From NCBI GenBank assembly GCA_934087065.1, contig CAKOIS010000004.1, positions 1-64,000 on the forward strand: a stretch of 64,000 nt of DNA, given 5' to 3'. The translations under genes and the position numbers were made by a program. This document shows positions 17,384 through 26,581 of this stretch, in pieces; position 1 is the first letter of the stretch; the number at the start of each line of letters is the position of its first letter. The stretch is from an uncultured Bacilli bacterium (lineage in GTDB: Bacteria; Bacillota_I; Bacilli_A; RF39; UBA660). The notes beneath the pieces are model-generated. The model was given only the letters and a program-made list of their open reading frames with translations, searched no databases and was not told the DNA's origin.

Positions 17384-19633
17384 TTAAAATGTTATAGATT
17401 TTAATATATATTTTTGTACTCTAAGTAAATCTAATATTGTTACTTCCCCGTCTGCATTAGTGTCTCCACTTATTAAATATTCACTACTTAATTTAGAAGA
17501 ACCAAGTAAGTGTTTTTGAACCTTTAACAAGTCAAGTATTGTCACTTCTCCGTCTCCACTCACATCTCCTATGATGCTTATTACAAAGCTCTTACTTTCT
17601 CCAGATGGAGTAATCATCTTTATTGTTTGTCCAGTCTTTAAAGTACTTCCACTTCCTACTCCAACACCATTACTTTCATTAATTGTAACAGTTGTACCAG
17701 CACTATACTTATTTATACTGTTTATTAGTGTCCCAGCATTAGTATTAGGACTAATATTATATATTACACTACCATTAACTTTAACACTTAAATTACTTAT
17801 TATATCATTAATACTTGTAGTATCATTTACTTTTATAATAGTTAACTTATAAATTCTAACATCTCCGTTTTCACTAGTTACCTTAATTTCATGAATAGTC
17901 TTATCACTAGTTAAATCTAACTTACCCGTACCTTCTACTTTACTAGAAGAATCAGTAAGTACTACACTTAAATTATATTCTTTATCATTTTTATTAACAT
18001 ACACATTAAATTCTAGTATATCTTTATCAAAATTACTTACATTCTTCCCATTAATACTTATACTTTCAATTGTATTTATTTTACTTACATTAGTTGGTAA
18101 ACTTACCACTTCAGGCATATTTAAAAATACTGGAATATCAAATAAGAATGGTTCATCTAGTAACTTCATTTCTTGATATGCTATATATGCGTCAGCCCCT
18201 TCACTTGCAGGCGCTAAGACGTTAGTTTGATATGAATGAGTATACAATGTAGCACTTGTATTATAAGCTGGGTCCACATTAAATCTTTGTAAATATTGTG
18301 TGTGTTGTCCATCAGCTATATACCCTTCAGCTATTATTTGTGCTCCACCATAAATTGCTTTTTCTCTAGTATCCCACGGTTTATAATATTTATCATCTCC
18401 ACCACATTTACTACCACACGCATACTTTAACCCATTTAACACTGGGTTTGGCCATCCTGCTGTTTTATAAGCATTAATATTATAAAAGTTATAATACCCT
18501 TTTAAATTAAGTCCATTATACAATTCACTATATGTTCCACTTACAGCAACGTAACTCTCATTTGTTGCTCCTTCTCCATGTGCACGAGTTGCTAAATGCA
18601 CAGGACTCACGTTATGTGTAAACCCTGCTCCAATAAACATATATTTATATTCATCAGTATTCAAAAATGACCCACTAAACACACTACTAATAGTATTATA
18701 ATATTTCTTAGTTATCTCACTATCTTTATTTAAAGTATCCTTATTATCACTTCCATAATTATATTTCAAACTTTCAAACATAAACACAAACTTTTCAGTT
18801 AAAAAGTTTCTTGGGTCTAAATAAAATGCTGTCACTTCAGGTTTAGCTCTATACCAACCACTCCCATCAACTGAATCATCATCATTCACTCTATATAAAT
18901 CATTTGCATAGTTTATTAAGTTTGTCTTACTTGTTACTCCACTTACTACTTCACTCCAATGTAAATTTGTAATAATTGGTTTAAAAGTCCATGTAGGATG
19001 CAACTTATGTAACTTAGTTAAATACGGAATATAACTTTCAGGAAATCCTAGTTCACTCAAATACTTAGCATATTCTGTATCCGTATCCACCATTTCACTC
19101 TTTTTAAGAACAAACTTAGAACACACATATCCTATACTATTCTTATTATATTTTATTTTATAAAATCCTTCACTACATCCACTTCCACTTATCTTGTCTC
19201 CCATAATTGTAACATTAGTTCCAGGTAAAAGTGTAGTAATTAAACTAGAATTATAACTATTACTTTTCATTACTTTAATATTAACACCATTTATTCTAGC
19301 TTCAAAAGTATCAGTGTTGTATGAAACGTCTTCTCCCCCAGTCACTTCTCCAATTGACACATATAACCCACACATATAAGCTTCAGTATTATTAATTTTA
19401 ATCTTATACCATCCACCACTACAGTTTACATCATCTTTATTATATAACTCATCACTCACTAGATCTAACACAGTATTTTTTTCATTAATTTGTCCTAATC
19501 TTTTATAATTCGTACCAGGTCCTTCTCTATATCCAACGTATGTATTAGTAGTGTATCCACTAAGCGCATTTACTTTGGTAACCATGAAAAAACTTACAAA
19601 TATAGTTATAACTAAAAACATTATTTTTTTCAT
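17384..19633 (-). CDS. Secreted endo-beta-N-acetylglucosaminidase with SH3b domains and C-terminal dockerin
   Basis: This is a peptidoglycan-cleaving enzyme of the LytD/AcmB (GH73) type. The 749-residue protein has a signal peptide (1-23) and two SH3b-like domains (about 24-92 and 100-180: YREGPGTNYKRLG). The catalytic region (about 190-520) has TWTFKPIITNLHWSEV, VTAFYLDPRNFL and LATRAHGEGATNES with the likely catalytic Glu. A cadherin-like beta domain (about 535-630) and a linker follow. The C-terminal type I dockerin has two calcium repeats, GDVSGDGEVTILDLLKVQK and GDTNADGEVTILDLLRVQK. The start has TAGGAGG. It is the first gene of the cohesin/LCP operon. Confidence 0.88.
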   Translation of the reverse strand: MKKIMFLVITIFVSFFMVTKVNALSGYTTNTYVGYREGPGTNYKRLGQINEKNTVLDLVSDELYNKDDVNCSGGWYKIKINNTEAYMCGLYVSIGEVTGGEDVSYNTDTFEARINGVNIKVMKSNSYNSSLITTLLPGTNVTIMGDKISGSGCSEGFYKIKYNKNSIGYVCSKFVLKKSEMVDTDTEYAKYLSELGFPESYIPYLTKLHKLHPTWTFKPIITNLHWSEVVSGVTSKTNLINYANDLYRVNDDDSVDGSGWYRAKPEVTAFYLDPRNFLTEKFVFMFESLKYNYGSDNKDTLNKDSEITKKYYNTISSVFSGSFLNTDEYKYMFIGAGFTHNVSPVHLATRAHGEGATNESYVAVSGTYSELYNGLNLKGYYNFYNINAYKTAGWPNPVLNGLKYACGSKCGGDDKYYKPWDTREKAIYGGAQIIAEGYIADGQHTQYLQRFNVDPAYNTSATLYTHSYQTNVLAPASEGADAYIAYQEMKLLDEPFLFDIPVFLNMPEVVSLPTNVSKINTIESISINGKNVSNFDKDILEFNVYVNKNDKEYNLSVVLTDSSSKVEGTGKLDLTSDKTIHEIKVTSENGDVRIYKLTIIKVNDTTSINDIISNLSVKVNGSVIYNISPNTNAGTLINSINKYSAGTTVTINESNGVGVGSGSTLKTGQTIKMITPSGESKSFVISIIGDVSGDGEVTILDLLKVQKHLLGSSKLSSEYLISGDTNADGEVTILDLLRVQKYILKSITF

Positions 19634-19693
19634 AACACACCTCCTACTAATACTCTATCTATATAATTATATCATATGTTTTAAGTATATGTC

Positions 19694-19722
19694 TAAAAAA
19701 AATACCATTTTACATGGTAATT
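19694..19722 (-). terminator. Intrinsic terminator of the ZIP transporter gene
   Basis: TTACCAT-GTAAA-ATGGTA followed by eight T residues on the minus strand. Confidence 0.8.
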
Positions 19723-19744
19723 TATACAAAATATATATTTTTCT

Positions 19745-20536
19745 TTATCCCAAAGCTACATCCAAAACCATCATAATCGTGAATCCTATTAGCACTAAAA
19801 GTGTTACTAAATTTTTACGTTTATTCATCAAGCACTCTGGAATTAACTCTTTAACGACTACATACACCATAGCACCAGCTGCAAAACAAAGGAAAAATGG
19901 TAGTATTACTTTAATTTTAATAACAAGAAGCGCTCCTATTACTCCACTAATTGGCTCAACTAAACCAGATAACTGTCCATAAAAGAATGAACGCGCTCTA
20001 GTGTATCCGTCTCTTCTTAAAGGCAAGCTAACTGCTGCTCCTTCAGGAAAATTCTGAACAGCTATACCTAAAGCAAATAAAAACGCACTAGCTAAAAGAG
20101 TTGTATTCATGTTATATGCTAAACTTCCAAACAAAACGCCAACAGCAAGCCCCTCTGGTATATTATGTAACGTAATCGAAATAATTAATAAGATACTTCT
20201 TTTCTTATCTGTTACTCTACCCCTAGTCTGAGTAATCTTTTTAACAATTAAATCTCCCAAACACAAGAATAATGCTCCGCTTAAAAAACCTAATGCCGCA
20301 ATTAACCAAGGTGTTTGATTTAAACTTTCAGCTTGTTCTATTCCAGGCCCTAGTAAACTATAATAACTTGCACTAAGCATAACTCCACTTGCAAATGCTA
20401 AACACAAATCCATCACTAATGCATTAACCTTCTTAAAAAATATAACAACACCAGCTCCCAATAAAGTAAATAGCCATGTAATAATAGTAGCAAAAAGTGC
20501 TAAAAACACTGGCTCAACTTGAATTAATTTATCCAT
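19745..20536 (-). CDS. ZIP-family metal transporter (ZupT/GufA-like)
   Basis: This 263-residue protein with about eight hydrophobic segments imports divalent metals, most often zinc. The helix IV motif LHNIPEGLAVG and the helix V motif AVQNFPEGAAV carry the His/Asn/Glu metal-site residues of the GufA/ZupT subgroup. The central loop is short and basic, without a long His-rich stretch. The ribosome site is GGAGGGCG. It is a single gene with its own terminator; no metal-responsive operator is recognised. Confidence 0.92.
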   Translation of the reverse strand: MDKLIQVEPVFLALFATIITWLFTLLGAGVVIFFKKVNALVMDLCLAFASGVMLSASYYSLLGPGIEQAESLNQTPWLIAALGFLSGALFLCLGDLIVKKITQTRGRVTDKKRSILLIISITLHNIPEGLAVGVLFGSLAYNMNTTLLASAFLFALGIAVQNFPEGAAVSLPLRRDGYTRARSFFYGQLSGLVEPISGVIGALLVIKIKVILPFFLCFAAGAMVYVVVKELIPECLMNKRKNLVTLLVLIGFTIMMVLDVALG

Positions 20537-20592
20537 AAATCTTAAACGCCCTCCATTTTATTTTATGGAAAACTTAAGAATATGTATAGGCA

Positions 20593-20620
20593 CAAAAAAA
20601 GAAATTAAATTTCTCTTTTC
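20593..20620 (-). terminator. Intrinsic terminator of the hydrolase gene
   Basis: AGAAATTTAATTTCT followed by seven T residues on the minus strand. The TAA stop is inside the hairpin. Confidence 0.7.
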
Positions 20621-21318
20621 ACTTCCCCATTAACTCCCTTAATTAAAAACTCTTTAATCTCTTCGGTAACTTCTTCTTTTCTCTTACTTCTAAATATATC
20701 ATGGTTTATCCCCTTAACTAAAAGTAATTCTTTCTTCTTACTTAATAAATTCTCATAAACATACTTAGCACTACTAAAAGGAACTATATTATCTTTACTC
20801 CCTATAATTATCATAGTCGGCACTTTAACACTTTTAGGAGTATCATAGTTTTCACTAATCAAATTCATAAACTCACTTAAAGCATGCCTAGGAAGCAAAA
20901 ACATTCTATTTAATATAACATCTGCTTTATACTCTTTAATTACTTCAGGACTAAATTTCAAACTCTTAATTATATCAGGTTTATTATCCTTAAATTTTAA
21001 ATAATGAAACGCCGGTGCAGCTAACACTAACTTCTTTACTTCTTTATACTTGCTAGCTAAATAAGTTGCTATTACTCCACCCATAGAATGCCCTATTACA
21101 TAGATAGTTTTATACCCATGATTAATTAAATTTTCTAAGTGTTGAGAACTACATTTTATCCAGTCTTCTCTAGTATACTCTCCAGGCATAGTATCATGTC
21201 CCGGCAAAGTAAAAGTAAACACATCGTATCCTTTAATAAACTCTAATTCAGTAGACAAGTATTCTTCATCATACACTCCCCCACCAAAACCATGCACTAT
21301 AAGTATTGCTTTCTTCAT
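20605..21318 (-). CDS. Alpha/beta hydrolase (carboxylesterase/monoacylglycerol-lipase-like)
   Basis: This 237-residue soluble serine hydrolase has the oxyanion motif IVHGFGGG, nucleophile elbow GHSMGG (about residue 94), acid IIGSKDNIVPF and catalytic His in GINHDIF. The pattern and length match Est30-like carboxylesterases or monoacylglycerol lipases; the substrate is not known. The ribosome site is GGAGGG. It is transcribed away from the ytxH-like gene. Confidence 0.88.
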   Translation of the reverse strand: MKKAILIVHGFGGGVYDEEYLSTELEFIKGYDVFTFTLPGHDTMPGEYTREDWIKCSSQHLENLINHGYKTIYVIGHSMGGVIATYLASKYKEVKKLVLAAPAFHYLKFKDNKPDIIKSLKFSPEVIKEYKADVILNRMFLLPRHALSEFMNLISENYDTPKSVKVPTMIIIGSKDNIVPFSSAKYVYENLLSKKKELLLVKGINHDIFRSKRKEEVTEEIKEFLIKGVNGEVKREI

Positions 21319-21389
21319 AACTTCCCTCCATTTTTAATAATTATATTATAACACATTTTAGTTAAAATAAAACTCTATAAAAAGAATTT

Positions 21390-21435
21390 ATTTCAAAGTG
21401 CAAAATTTGCACTTTGAAATTGCACTTTGAAATAA
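21390..21435. repeat. Perfect 31-nt palindrome plus a third half-copy
   Basis: ATTTCAAAGTGCAAA and TTTGCACTTTGAAAT are exact 15-bp reverse complements around one base (21390-21420). A direct copy, TTGCACTTTGAAATA, follows at once. It lies in the divergent intergenic region, about 65 nt upstream of the ytxH -10 box. Confidence 0.7.
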
Positions 21436-21485
21436 AAAGTTTACACTTTGCTAAAATTAAATAACATATATTTATAAAAAAGTGA

Positions 21486-21491
21486 TATAAT
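21486..21491 (+). promoter_or_regulatory. -10 element of the ytxH-like gene
   Basis: TATAAT lies 22 nt before the ATG. No good -35 box is seen at 17 nt, so this may be an extended or activated promoter. Confidence 0.4.
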
Positions 21492-21513
21492 ATGAACATA
21501 GGAAGGTGTTAAA

Positions 21514-21918
21514 ATGAAAAAAGAAAATTTAAAAGTAATGGCCGCACTTACAGGTGGAATTGTTTTAGGTGGAACACTAGGAGTATTATTTGCACCTAGA
21601 AAAGGTAGTGAAACAAGAGAAAAAATTAAACTAACCTTTGTAAATTTAAAAAATAAAGTATCAAAAATTGAAGAAGAAGACGTTAGATATTACATAGAAA
21701 AAAAGCTAAACGAAATAGACGACGACATAGAAGTATTAGAAGGTACTTTAGAATTCAAAAAAGCTAAAAGACAAGCAAAAAAAGTAATCAAAAAAATAAA
21801 TAAATTAATTGATTACACTACAAAAAAAGGCTATGAGGAATTTGAAGACTTAATAACGGACCTAAAAGAAAAAGCAAGTGAGATAAGCGAAGAAATACTA
21901 ACTAATTTAGAAAAATAA
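21514..21918 (+). CDS. YtxH-domain protein
   Basis: This is a 134-residue protein. Residues 8-27 form a Gly-rich hydrophobic segment (ALTGGIVLGGTLGVLFAPRK), the YtxH hallmark. The rest is highly charged and helical, probably coiled-coil. YtxH proteins are small general-stress membrane proteins of unknown biochemical role. The ribosome site is AGGAAGGTG. It stands alone on the plus strand, and a shared terminator separates it from the convergent unknown pair. Confidence 0.85.
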   Translation: MKKENLKVMAALTGGIVLGGTLGVLFAPRKGSETREKIKLTFVNLKNKVSKIEEEDVRYYIEKKLNEIDDDIEVLEGTLEFKKAKRQAKKVIKKINKLIDYTTKKGYEEFEDLITDLKEKASEISEEILTNLEK

Positions 21919-21952
21919 ATACCGAATTTTTAACTTTCGGTATTCTTTTTAT
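21919..21952. terminator. Bidirectional terminator between convergent genes
   Basis: TACCGAA pairs with TTCGGTA, with T-rich tracts on both sides. The minus-strand gene's TAA stop is in the loop. Confidence 0.8.
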
Positions 21953-22520
21953 TTTCAATTTTGTTTTTTATAATCATAGCTATAATAAACACTGGTATTA
22001 ATATAATTATTGATAAAAATACTGTCATTATTAAAGTATCATTTCTATAATATCTAGTTAATACTTCATCTATTGTATCAACTGTTGACCCACTTTGATA
22101 ATACTCAATAAAAGCTTTCTCTATATTTTCATTAATATCTTCTTTATAAGTAATAAAGTAAGTCGATCCAATTACTATAAAAGGTGTCGTATTAACATCA
22201 GTTCTTAAATAATCAAAAGTATTCTTCATAAGTAACATATTATCTTCATTACCACTTACTTCAAAACTTCTAAGTTTAAAGAACTTTCCATATCTAGCAT
22301 AAATACTCTCTAAATACTTTAAAAAGTCAACGCTCTTACTTTCTCCCTTAGTTCTAAAAAAGTATATTGTAGTTTGATTATCATTTTCTTCATAATCAAT
22401 ATCGCTTTCTATCCCCTCATCTTCTAAAGATTCCACTAAATTCATGCTCTTAACTTCAGCATTCATTACCATTGGTAAAAAACAAAATAAACCAAATAAA
22501 ACAACTAAATATTTTTTCAT
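21930..22520 (-). CDS. Exported thioredoxin-fold-like protein with C-terminal membrane anchor
   Basis: This 196-residue protein has a signal peptide (1-20) and a domain reading TTIYFFRTKGESKSVDFLKYLE (about 50-72) and TTPFIVIGSTYFITY (about 120-134), the beta1-alpha1 and cis-Pro-like regions of a thioredoxin fold. A C-terminal helix (about 163-186) and a basic tail follow. The usual CxxC is absent, so redox activity is unlikely. It overlaps the upstream gene by 4 nt, so the two probably act together. Function unknown. Confidence 0.6.
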   Translation of the reverse strand: MKKYLVVLFGLFCFLPMVMNAEVKSMNLVESLEDEGIESDIDYEENDNQTTIYFFRTKGESKSVDFLKYLESIYARYGKFFKLRSFEVSGNEDNMLLMKNTFDYLRTDVNTTPFIVIGSTYFITYKEDINENIEKAFIEYYQSGSTVDTIDEVLTRYYRNDTLIMTVFLSIIILIPVFIIAMIIKNKIENKKNTES

Positions 22521-23680
22521 ATCATTTCCTCCTGTATACCTGTATATTTTTCTAATAACTGATTAACTAGTTCTTTCATTCCATCACTATTTTCTATCTG
22601 CTCTATTAAATAAGTAGCATCCTCTTCATTAAATTCGCTTATCTTCTTAACGTTACTCAAGTCAAGCTTAACTTCTTCATAATCAGTTTCTTCCTCTTTG
22701 AAGTTTAAACTAACAAGTAAACCAGCACTATCATATTGAATTATAACTTTATATTCATTATCTTTTACTTCAAATACAACTTTAAATTCCGACTTTTCAT
22801 TAACCATATAATCAAAACTAACTGTATCTTTTAATATTCCAATAACTAAATCTTCTTTATCTTGAATTATATCAATTTGACTAAGTACAATTTTATAATT
22901 ATCAAATTTGTAAGTAAACACTACTTTTTCAGGTTTAAAGTTTTTCTCACTAAACACATCTTCATAAGTTAAATCATATTCACTTAAATATTCTTTAAAT
23001 TTAATACTCTCTAAATTACTTTCAAGTCTCTTATAAAATTCGTCATCCAAGTTAACCGTTATAACTAAATTATCTTTAGTAACCTTTCTTTTTAAATCGT
23101 CTTTATTTAAAGTATTGCCAATTACTTCAACAACTTTTTCAAGCATAGAACTTTCTTTACTTTCAGAATTTAAATACGGGATTAATTCCTTAATATATTT
23201 TTTATACTCTTTATAATTCATTTCATCTTCTTCTAAATCTTCATTAAAACTTTCTTCATCTATCAAATATATTCTATCAAAAAATTTAACATAAAACTCA
23301 TCATTATAAAAATAAGCACTGACTTTATAAGTTTCTTTATCTTCATAATTTAAATAAATAGTTTCCTCTAGATTATCTTTTAAATTACTATTAGATTTAA
23401 AAGAAATATTAAACTTATTAAAGTATTCTAATATTTCTTGAGCTTCTTTATTTTCAGTATAAATATTATAACTAAATTTATAACCAAAACTATAATTATC
23501 TCTTATTTTATTAGCAGTATACTTAATTTCACTAAAAGTATCCACTAGAATTACTTTAGGAGTAAGTTTATAATAAACGTAACTTCCTGCCGCACATAAA
23601 AGAAGTACTAAAGCTAAAATTACTATCCATTTAAACCATCCACTATCCTTTTCTTCAAAAAACACATCATCTTTACTCAT
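22517..23680 (-). CDS. Membrane-anchored extracellular protein, unknown function
   Basis: I do not recognise this 387-residue protein. One membrane helix (about residues 15-38) follows a short acidic cytoplasmic start, and the rest is a highly acidic, Lys/Glu-rich extracellular region with alternating beta patterns (YKVSAYFYNDEFYVKFFDR). No catalytic motif is seen. The composition resembles large lipoprotein-like DUFs of Bacilli. It is coupled to the thioredoxin-like gene by a 4-nt overlap. The ribosome site is AGAGGT. Confidence 0.6.
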   Translation of the reverse strand: MSKDDVFFEEKDSGWFKWIVILALVLLLCAAGSYVYYKLTPKVILVDTFSEIKYTANKIRDNYSFGYKFSYNIYTENKEAQEILEYFNKFNISFKSNSNLKDNLEETIYLNYEDKETYKVSAYFYNDEFYVKFFDRIYLIDEESFNEDLEEDEMNYKEYKKYIKELIPYLNSESKESSMLEKVVEVIGNTLNKDDLKRKVTKDNLVITVNLDDEFYKRLESNLESIKFKEYLSEYDLTYEDVFSEKNFKPEKVVFTYKFDNYKIVLSQIDIIQDKEDLVIGILKDTVSFDYMVNEKSEFKVVFEVKDNEYKVIIQYDSAGLLVSLNFKEEETDYEEVKLDLSNVKKISEFNEEDATYLIEQIENSDGMKELVNQLLEKYTGIQEEMI

Positions 23681-23786
23681 AGTTTTTACCTCTTACATAT
23701 ACATTTTATCAGATTTTAAAAAAAATTACCACTAAATATAGACATTTTTCATTTTTTATGATTAAATAAAATTAAGGTGGTTTTAT

Positions 23787-25895
23787 ATGAAGAGAGAATT
23801 ATTAGAATACATTGAAAGCGATAAGTTTGAAAGTATAAGTTTTAACGGAGTAAAAAAATATCTAGGGGTATCTAAAAAACACATGAATGAAGAATTAAAA
23901 AGCATTCTTAAAACTTTTGAGTTAGAAGGTCTTTTGTATGAGGATAAAGATGGCTTATACAAAAAAATGCCTTCTAATTTTTTAGTTACAACAATAGACG
24001 AAACAAAAAAAGGCACAAAATATTACGAAACAAATAATATAAGATGTATACTTCAAAAAAATAAATTAAATGGCGCTCTTTGCTATGACAAAGTAATAAT
24101 TGATACAAACACAAATGAAGTAGTAAAAGTACTTGTTAGAAATATGCCTAATGTAGTTTGTGAAGTAAGAATGACTCCAGAAGGTTTTAAATATTTATAT
24201 CCAGTTAACACAAATAACAACTTGAAAATAACTATTGGAACACAAAATATGAAAAAATTAATTCCAGGTTCAAGAGTTCTTATAGAAGCAACAAACGAAA
24301 TTTATGATAACATGTATGTAGGAAAATATATTAAAACAATAGGTTTTATTAACGAACCAGATATAGACTACAAAACAATTGTCTACAATTATGGTTTCAA
24401 TTTAGAATTTCCTAAAGAAGTGTTAGAAGAATTAAAAAAATTACATGATGAAGTAACTTATGAAGACAAAATTGGAAGAGTAGACTTAACTGATGAAAGA
24501 GTTTTTACAATAGATGGAAAAGACTGTAAAGACATGGATGATGCGATAAGTATTAAAAGAAAAGAAGATGGTGGCTACATTCTAAAAGTACACATCGCAC
24601 ATGTAAGCCATTATGTTAAATTTGGTAGTGCCATTTTTGAAGAAGCTGCTCGTCGTGGCAACAGTGTATATTTTCCAGATTCTGTTGTAGCAATGCTTCC
24701 AGAAAGACTATCTAATGACTTATGTAGTTTAAACCCAAACGTTGAAAGATTAACAAGAACTGTTGAAATAGAATTAGATAAAAACGCTAAAGTTACAAGT
24801 TATAAAACATACCGTTCAGTTATAAAATCAAAATTAAAAATGAACTACGATGATGTATTTGATATAATAACAGGTAAAGAAGCAAAAAGTGAATACAAAC
24901 CATTTGTTAACGACTTAATGATACTTAAAGAATTATCAGAAAAACTAACAAAGATTAAAATTGAAAGAGGATATACAAGTTTTGATAGTGAAGAATTAAA
25001 ATTCGTAATGGACGAACTAGGTAACACAAAAGAAATACTAGTTGAAAAAGATAACATCGCGCATGAAATAATAGAAAACTGTATGCTTTTACCTAACGAA
25101 CTTGTAACACACTTATACCCTGGTTTTCCATTTGGCTTTAGAAATCATGAAATACCAAGTGCTTATAAAATGTATGATTTAATTGAGACATTAAAAGAAC
25201 TAGGTTATCCAATTAAAAACTTAAAAAATATGAAACCTAACTTCTTAATACAAAGATTATTAAATGATTTTAAAGGTAAAGAAGAATATGTAATAATTTC
25301 AAGAATTATATTAACAAGTTTGAAACTTGCATACTACGGAACTGAAAACAAAGGACACTTTGGTCTAGCACTTCAAAATGGTTATACTCACTACACTAGT
25401 CCAATTAGAAGATTAAATGATTTAATTATACACAATTTATTAGATATGTACGAAGATGGAACTTTAACAAAAGAAAAATTAATTGAAATTGATAATATGT
25501 TAGAAAAACTTTTAGAACACGCTTCTCGTATGGAAAGACAAGCAGAAAAAGCAGAATATGAAGCAGATAAATTACAAGTAATTAATTACTTAAAACAACA
25601 TATTGGAGAAGAACAAATCGCATACATAGAAAAGATAACACCTGAATATATTAAAGTAATCGTACCAGGTTTAATGGACGGAATTATAAAGTTTGATGAT
25701 ATGCCAGAAAGAACTTATATGTTACCATCTGGAAAACTAAAAGGTGTTGACACTGGAAGAGTTTATAAACCAGGTCACAAAGTATTACTTACAATTAAAG
25801 ATGCAACTTATGTAGACAAATCAATATATTATAACTTAGTAGACAACTTAACTTTAACAGAAAGTGATAGTAATAAACTAACTAGAAAATTATAG
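23787..25895 (+). CDS. rnr: Ribonuclease R
   Basis: RNase R is a processive 3'-5' exoribonuclease that degrades structured RNA. The 702-residue protein has an N-terminal winged-helix region (about 1-60), cold-shock-like domains, the RNB catalytic domain (about 230-560) and a C-terminal S1 domain (about 615-690). The RNB metal site is KDCKDMDDAISI, and HIAHVSHYV, RRGNSVYFPD and HYTSPIRR are conserved. The Lys-rich tail is short. The ribosome site is AAGGTGG. The membrane protein gene follows after 8 nt. No smpB lies next to it. Confidence 0.96.
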   Translation: MKRELLEYIESDKFESISFNGVKKYLGVSKKHMNEELKSILKTFELEGLLYEDKDGLYKKMPSNFLVTTIDETKKGTKYYETNNIRCILQKNKLNGALCYDKVIIDTNTNEVVKVLVRNMPNVVCEVRMTPEGFKYLYPVNTNNNLKITIGTQNMKKLIPGSRVLIEATNEIYDNMYVGKYIKTIGFINEPDIDYKTIVYNYGFNLEFPKEVLEELKKLHDEVTYEDKIGRVDLTDERVFTIDGKDCKDMDDAISIKRKEDGGYILKVHIAHVSHYVKFGSAIFEEAARRGNSVYFPDSVVAMLPERLSNDLCSLNPNVERLTRTVEIELDKNAKVTSYKTYRSVIKSKLKMNYDDVFDIITGKEAKSEYKPFVNDLMILKELSEKLTKIKIERGYTSFDSEELKFVMDELGNTKEILVEKDNIAHEIIENCMLLPNELVTHLYPGFPFGFRNHEIPSAYKMYDLIETLKELGYPIKNLKNMKPNFLIQRLLNDFKGKEEYVIISRIILTSLKLAYYGTENKGHFGLALQNGYTHYTSPIRRLNDLIIHNLLDMYEDGTLTKEKLIEIDNMLEKLLEHASRMERQAEKAEYEADKLQVINYLKQHIGEEQIAYIEKITPEYIKVIVPGLMDGIIKFDDMPERTYMLPSGKLKGVDTGRVYKPGHKVLLTIKDATYVDKSIYYNLVDNLTLTESDSNKLTRKL

Positions 25896-25903
25896 GAGTA
25901 TTT

Positions 25904-26581
25904 ATGAATAACGAAAAAAGAATATTTGCAAGTGGTTTAGGCTTTGATAAATTATTTATTATATTCGTAATTGGTTGCCTATTTGGTAACTACTATGAAA
26001 TGATACTAAATTTAGTCAGACACTACTTAAGAGATGGTAGTATATTTTGGGAAGTAAGACGCGGGGTCATTTATGGCCCTTTTAGTCCTGTTTATGGAAT
26101 GGGTGCTGTTTTAATGACAAAACTCCTAGCAGATAAAAACGATAAATGGTATATAACACTAATTAAAGGTGCTATACTTGGGGGATCTTTTGAATACTTA
26201 ATAAGTTTCTTACAAGAAACATTTACTGGTACAACAAGTTGGAATTATAGAAAAAAAATACTAGACATAAATGGAAGAACTACAATACCAATTATGTTTT
26301 TATGGGGACTACTTTCTGTAGTATTTATCCACTTTATTTATCCAAGGCTTTCAAAAAAAATAGAAAACATTCCGTACAACATTGGAAAACCAATTCTTGT
26401 AGTATTTATAGTATTCTTATCTCTTGATATGTTTATATCTTTTACAGCTGTAATCAGACAATCACTAAGAAGAGAAGGTTACCCAGCCTATACATACTTA
26501 GACGAATTTTATGATAAAGTTTATACAGATGAAAGACTAAAAAAAGCTTATCCAAATATGAAAGTGAGAAGTAAAAAATGA
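25904..26581 (+). CDS. Putative ABC transporter permease family protein (PF06541, CmpB-like)
   Basis: This 225-residue membrane protein has five or six hydrophobic segments. The conserved family block is RRGVIYGPFSPVYGMGAVLM (about 50-69), with FEYLISFLQETFTGTTSWNY further on. Members are widespread in Firmicutes and annotated as putative ABC permeases, but no ATPase is nearby and the activity is unproven. The ribosome site is TAGGAG. It overlaps the glycosyltransferase by 4 nt. Confidence 0.8.
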   Translation: MNNEKRIFASGLGFDKLFIIFVIGCLFGNYYEMILNLVRHYLRDGSIFWEVRRGVIYGPFSPVYGMGAVLMTKLLADKNDKWYITLIKGAILGGSFEYLISFLQETFTGTTSWNYRKKILDINGRTTIPIMFLWGLLSVVFIHFIYPRLSKKIENIPYNIGKPILVVFIVFLSLDMFISFTAVIRQSLRREGYPAYTYLDEFYDKVYTDERLKKAYPNMKVRSKK

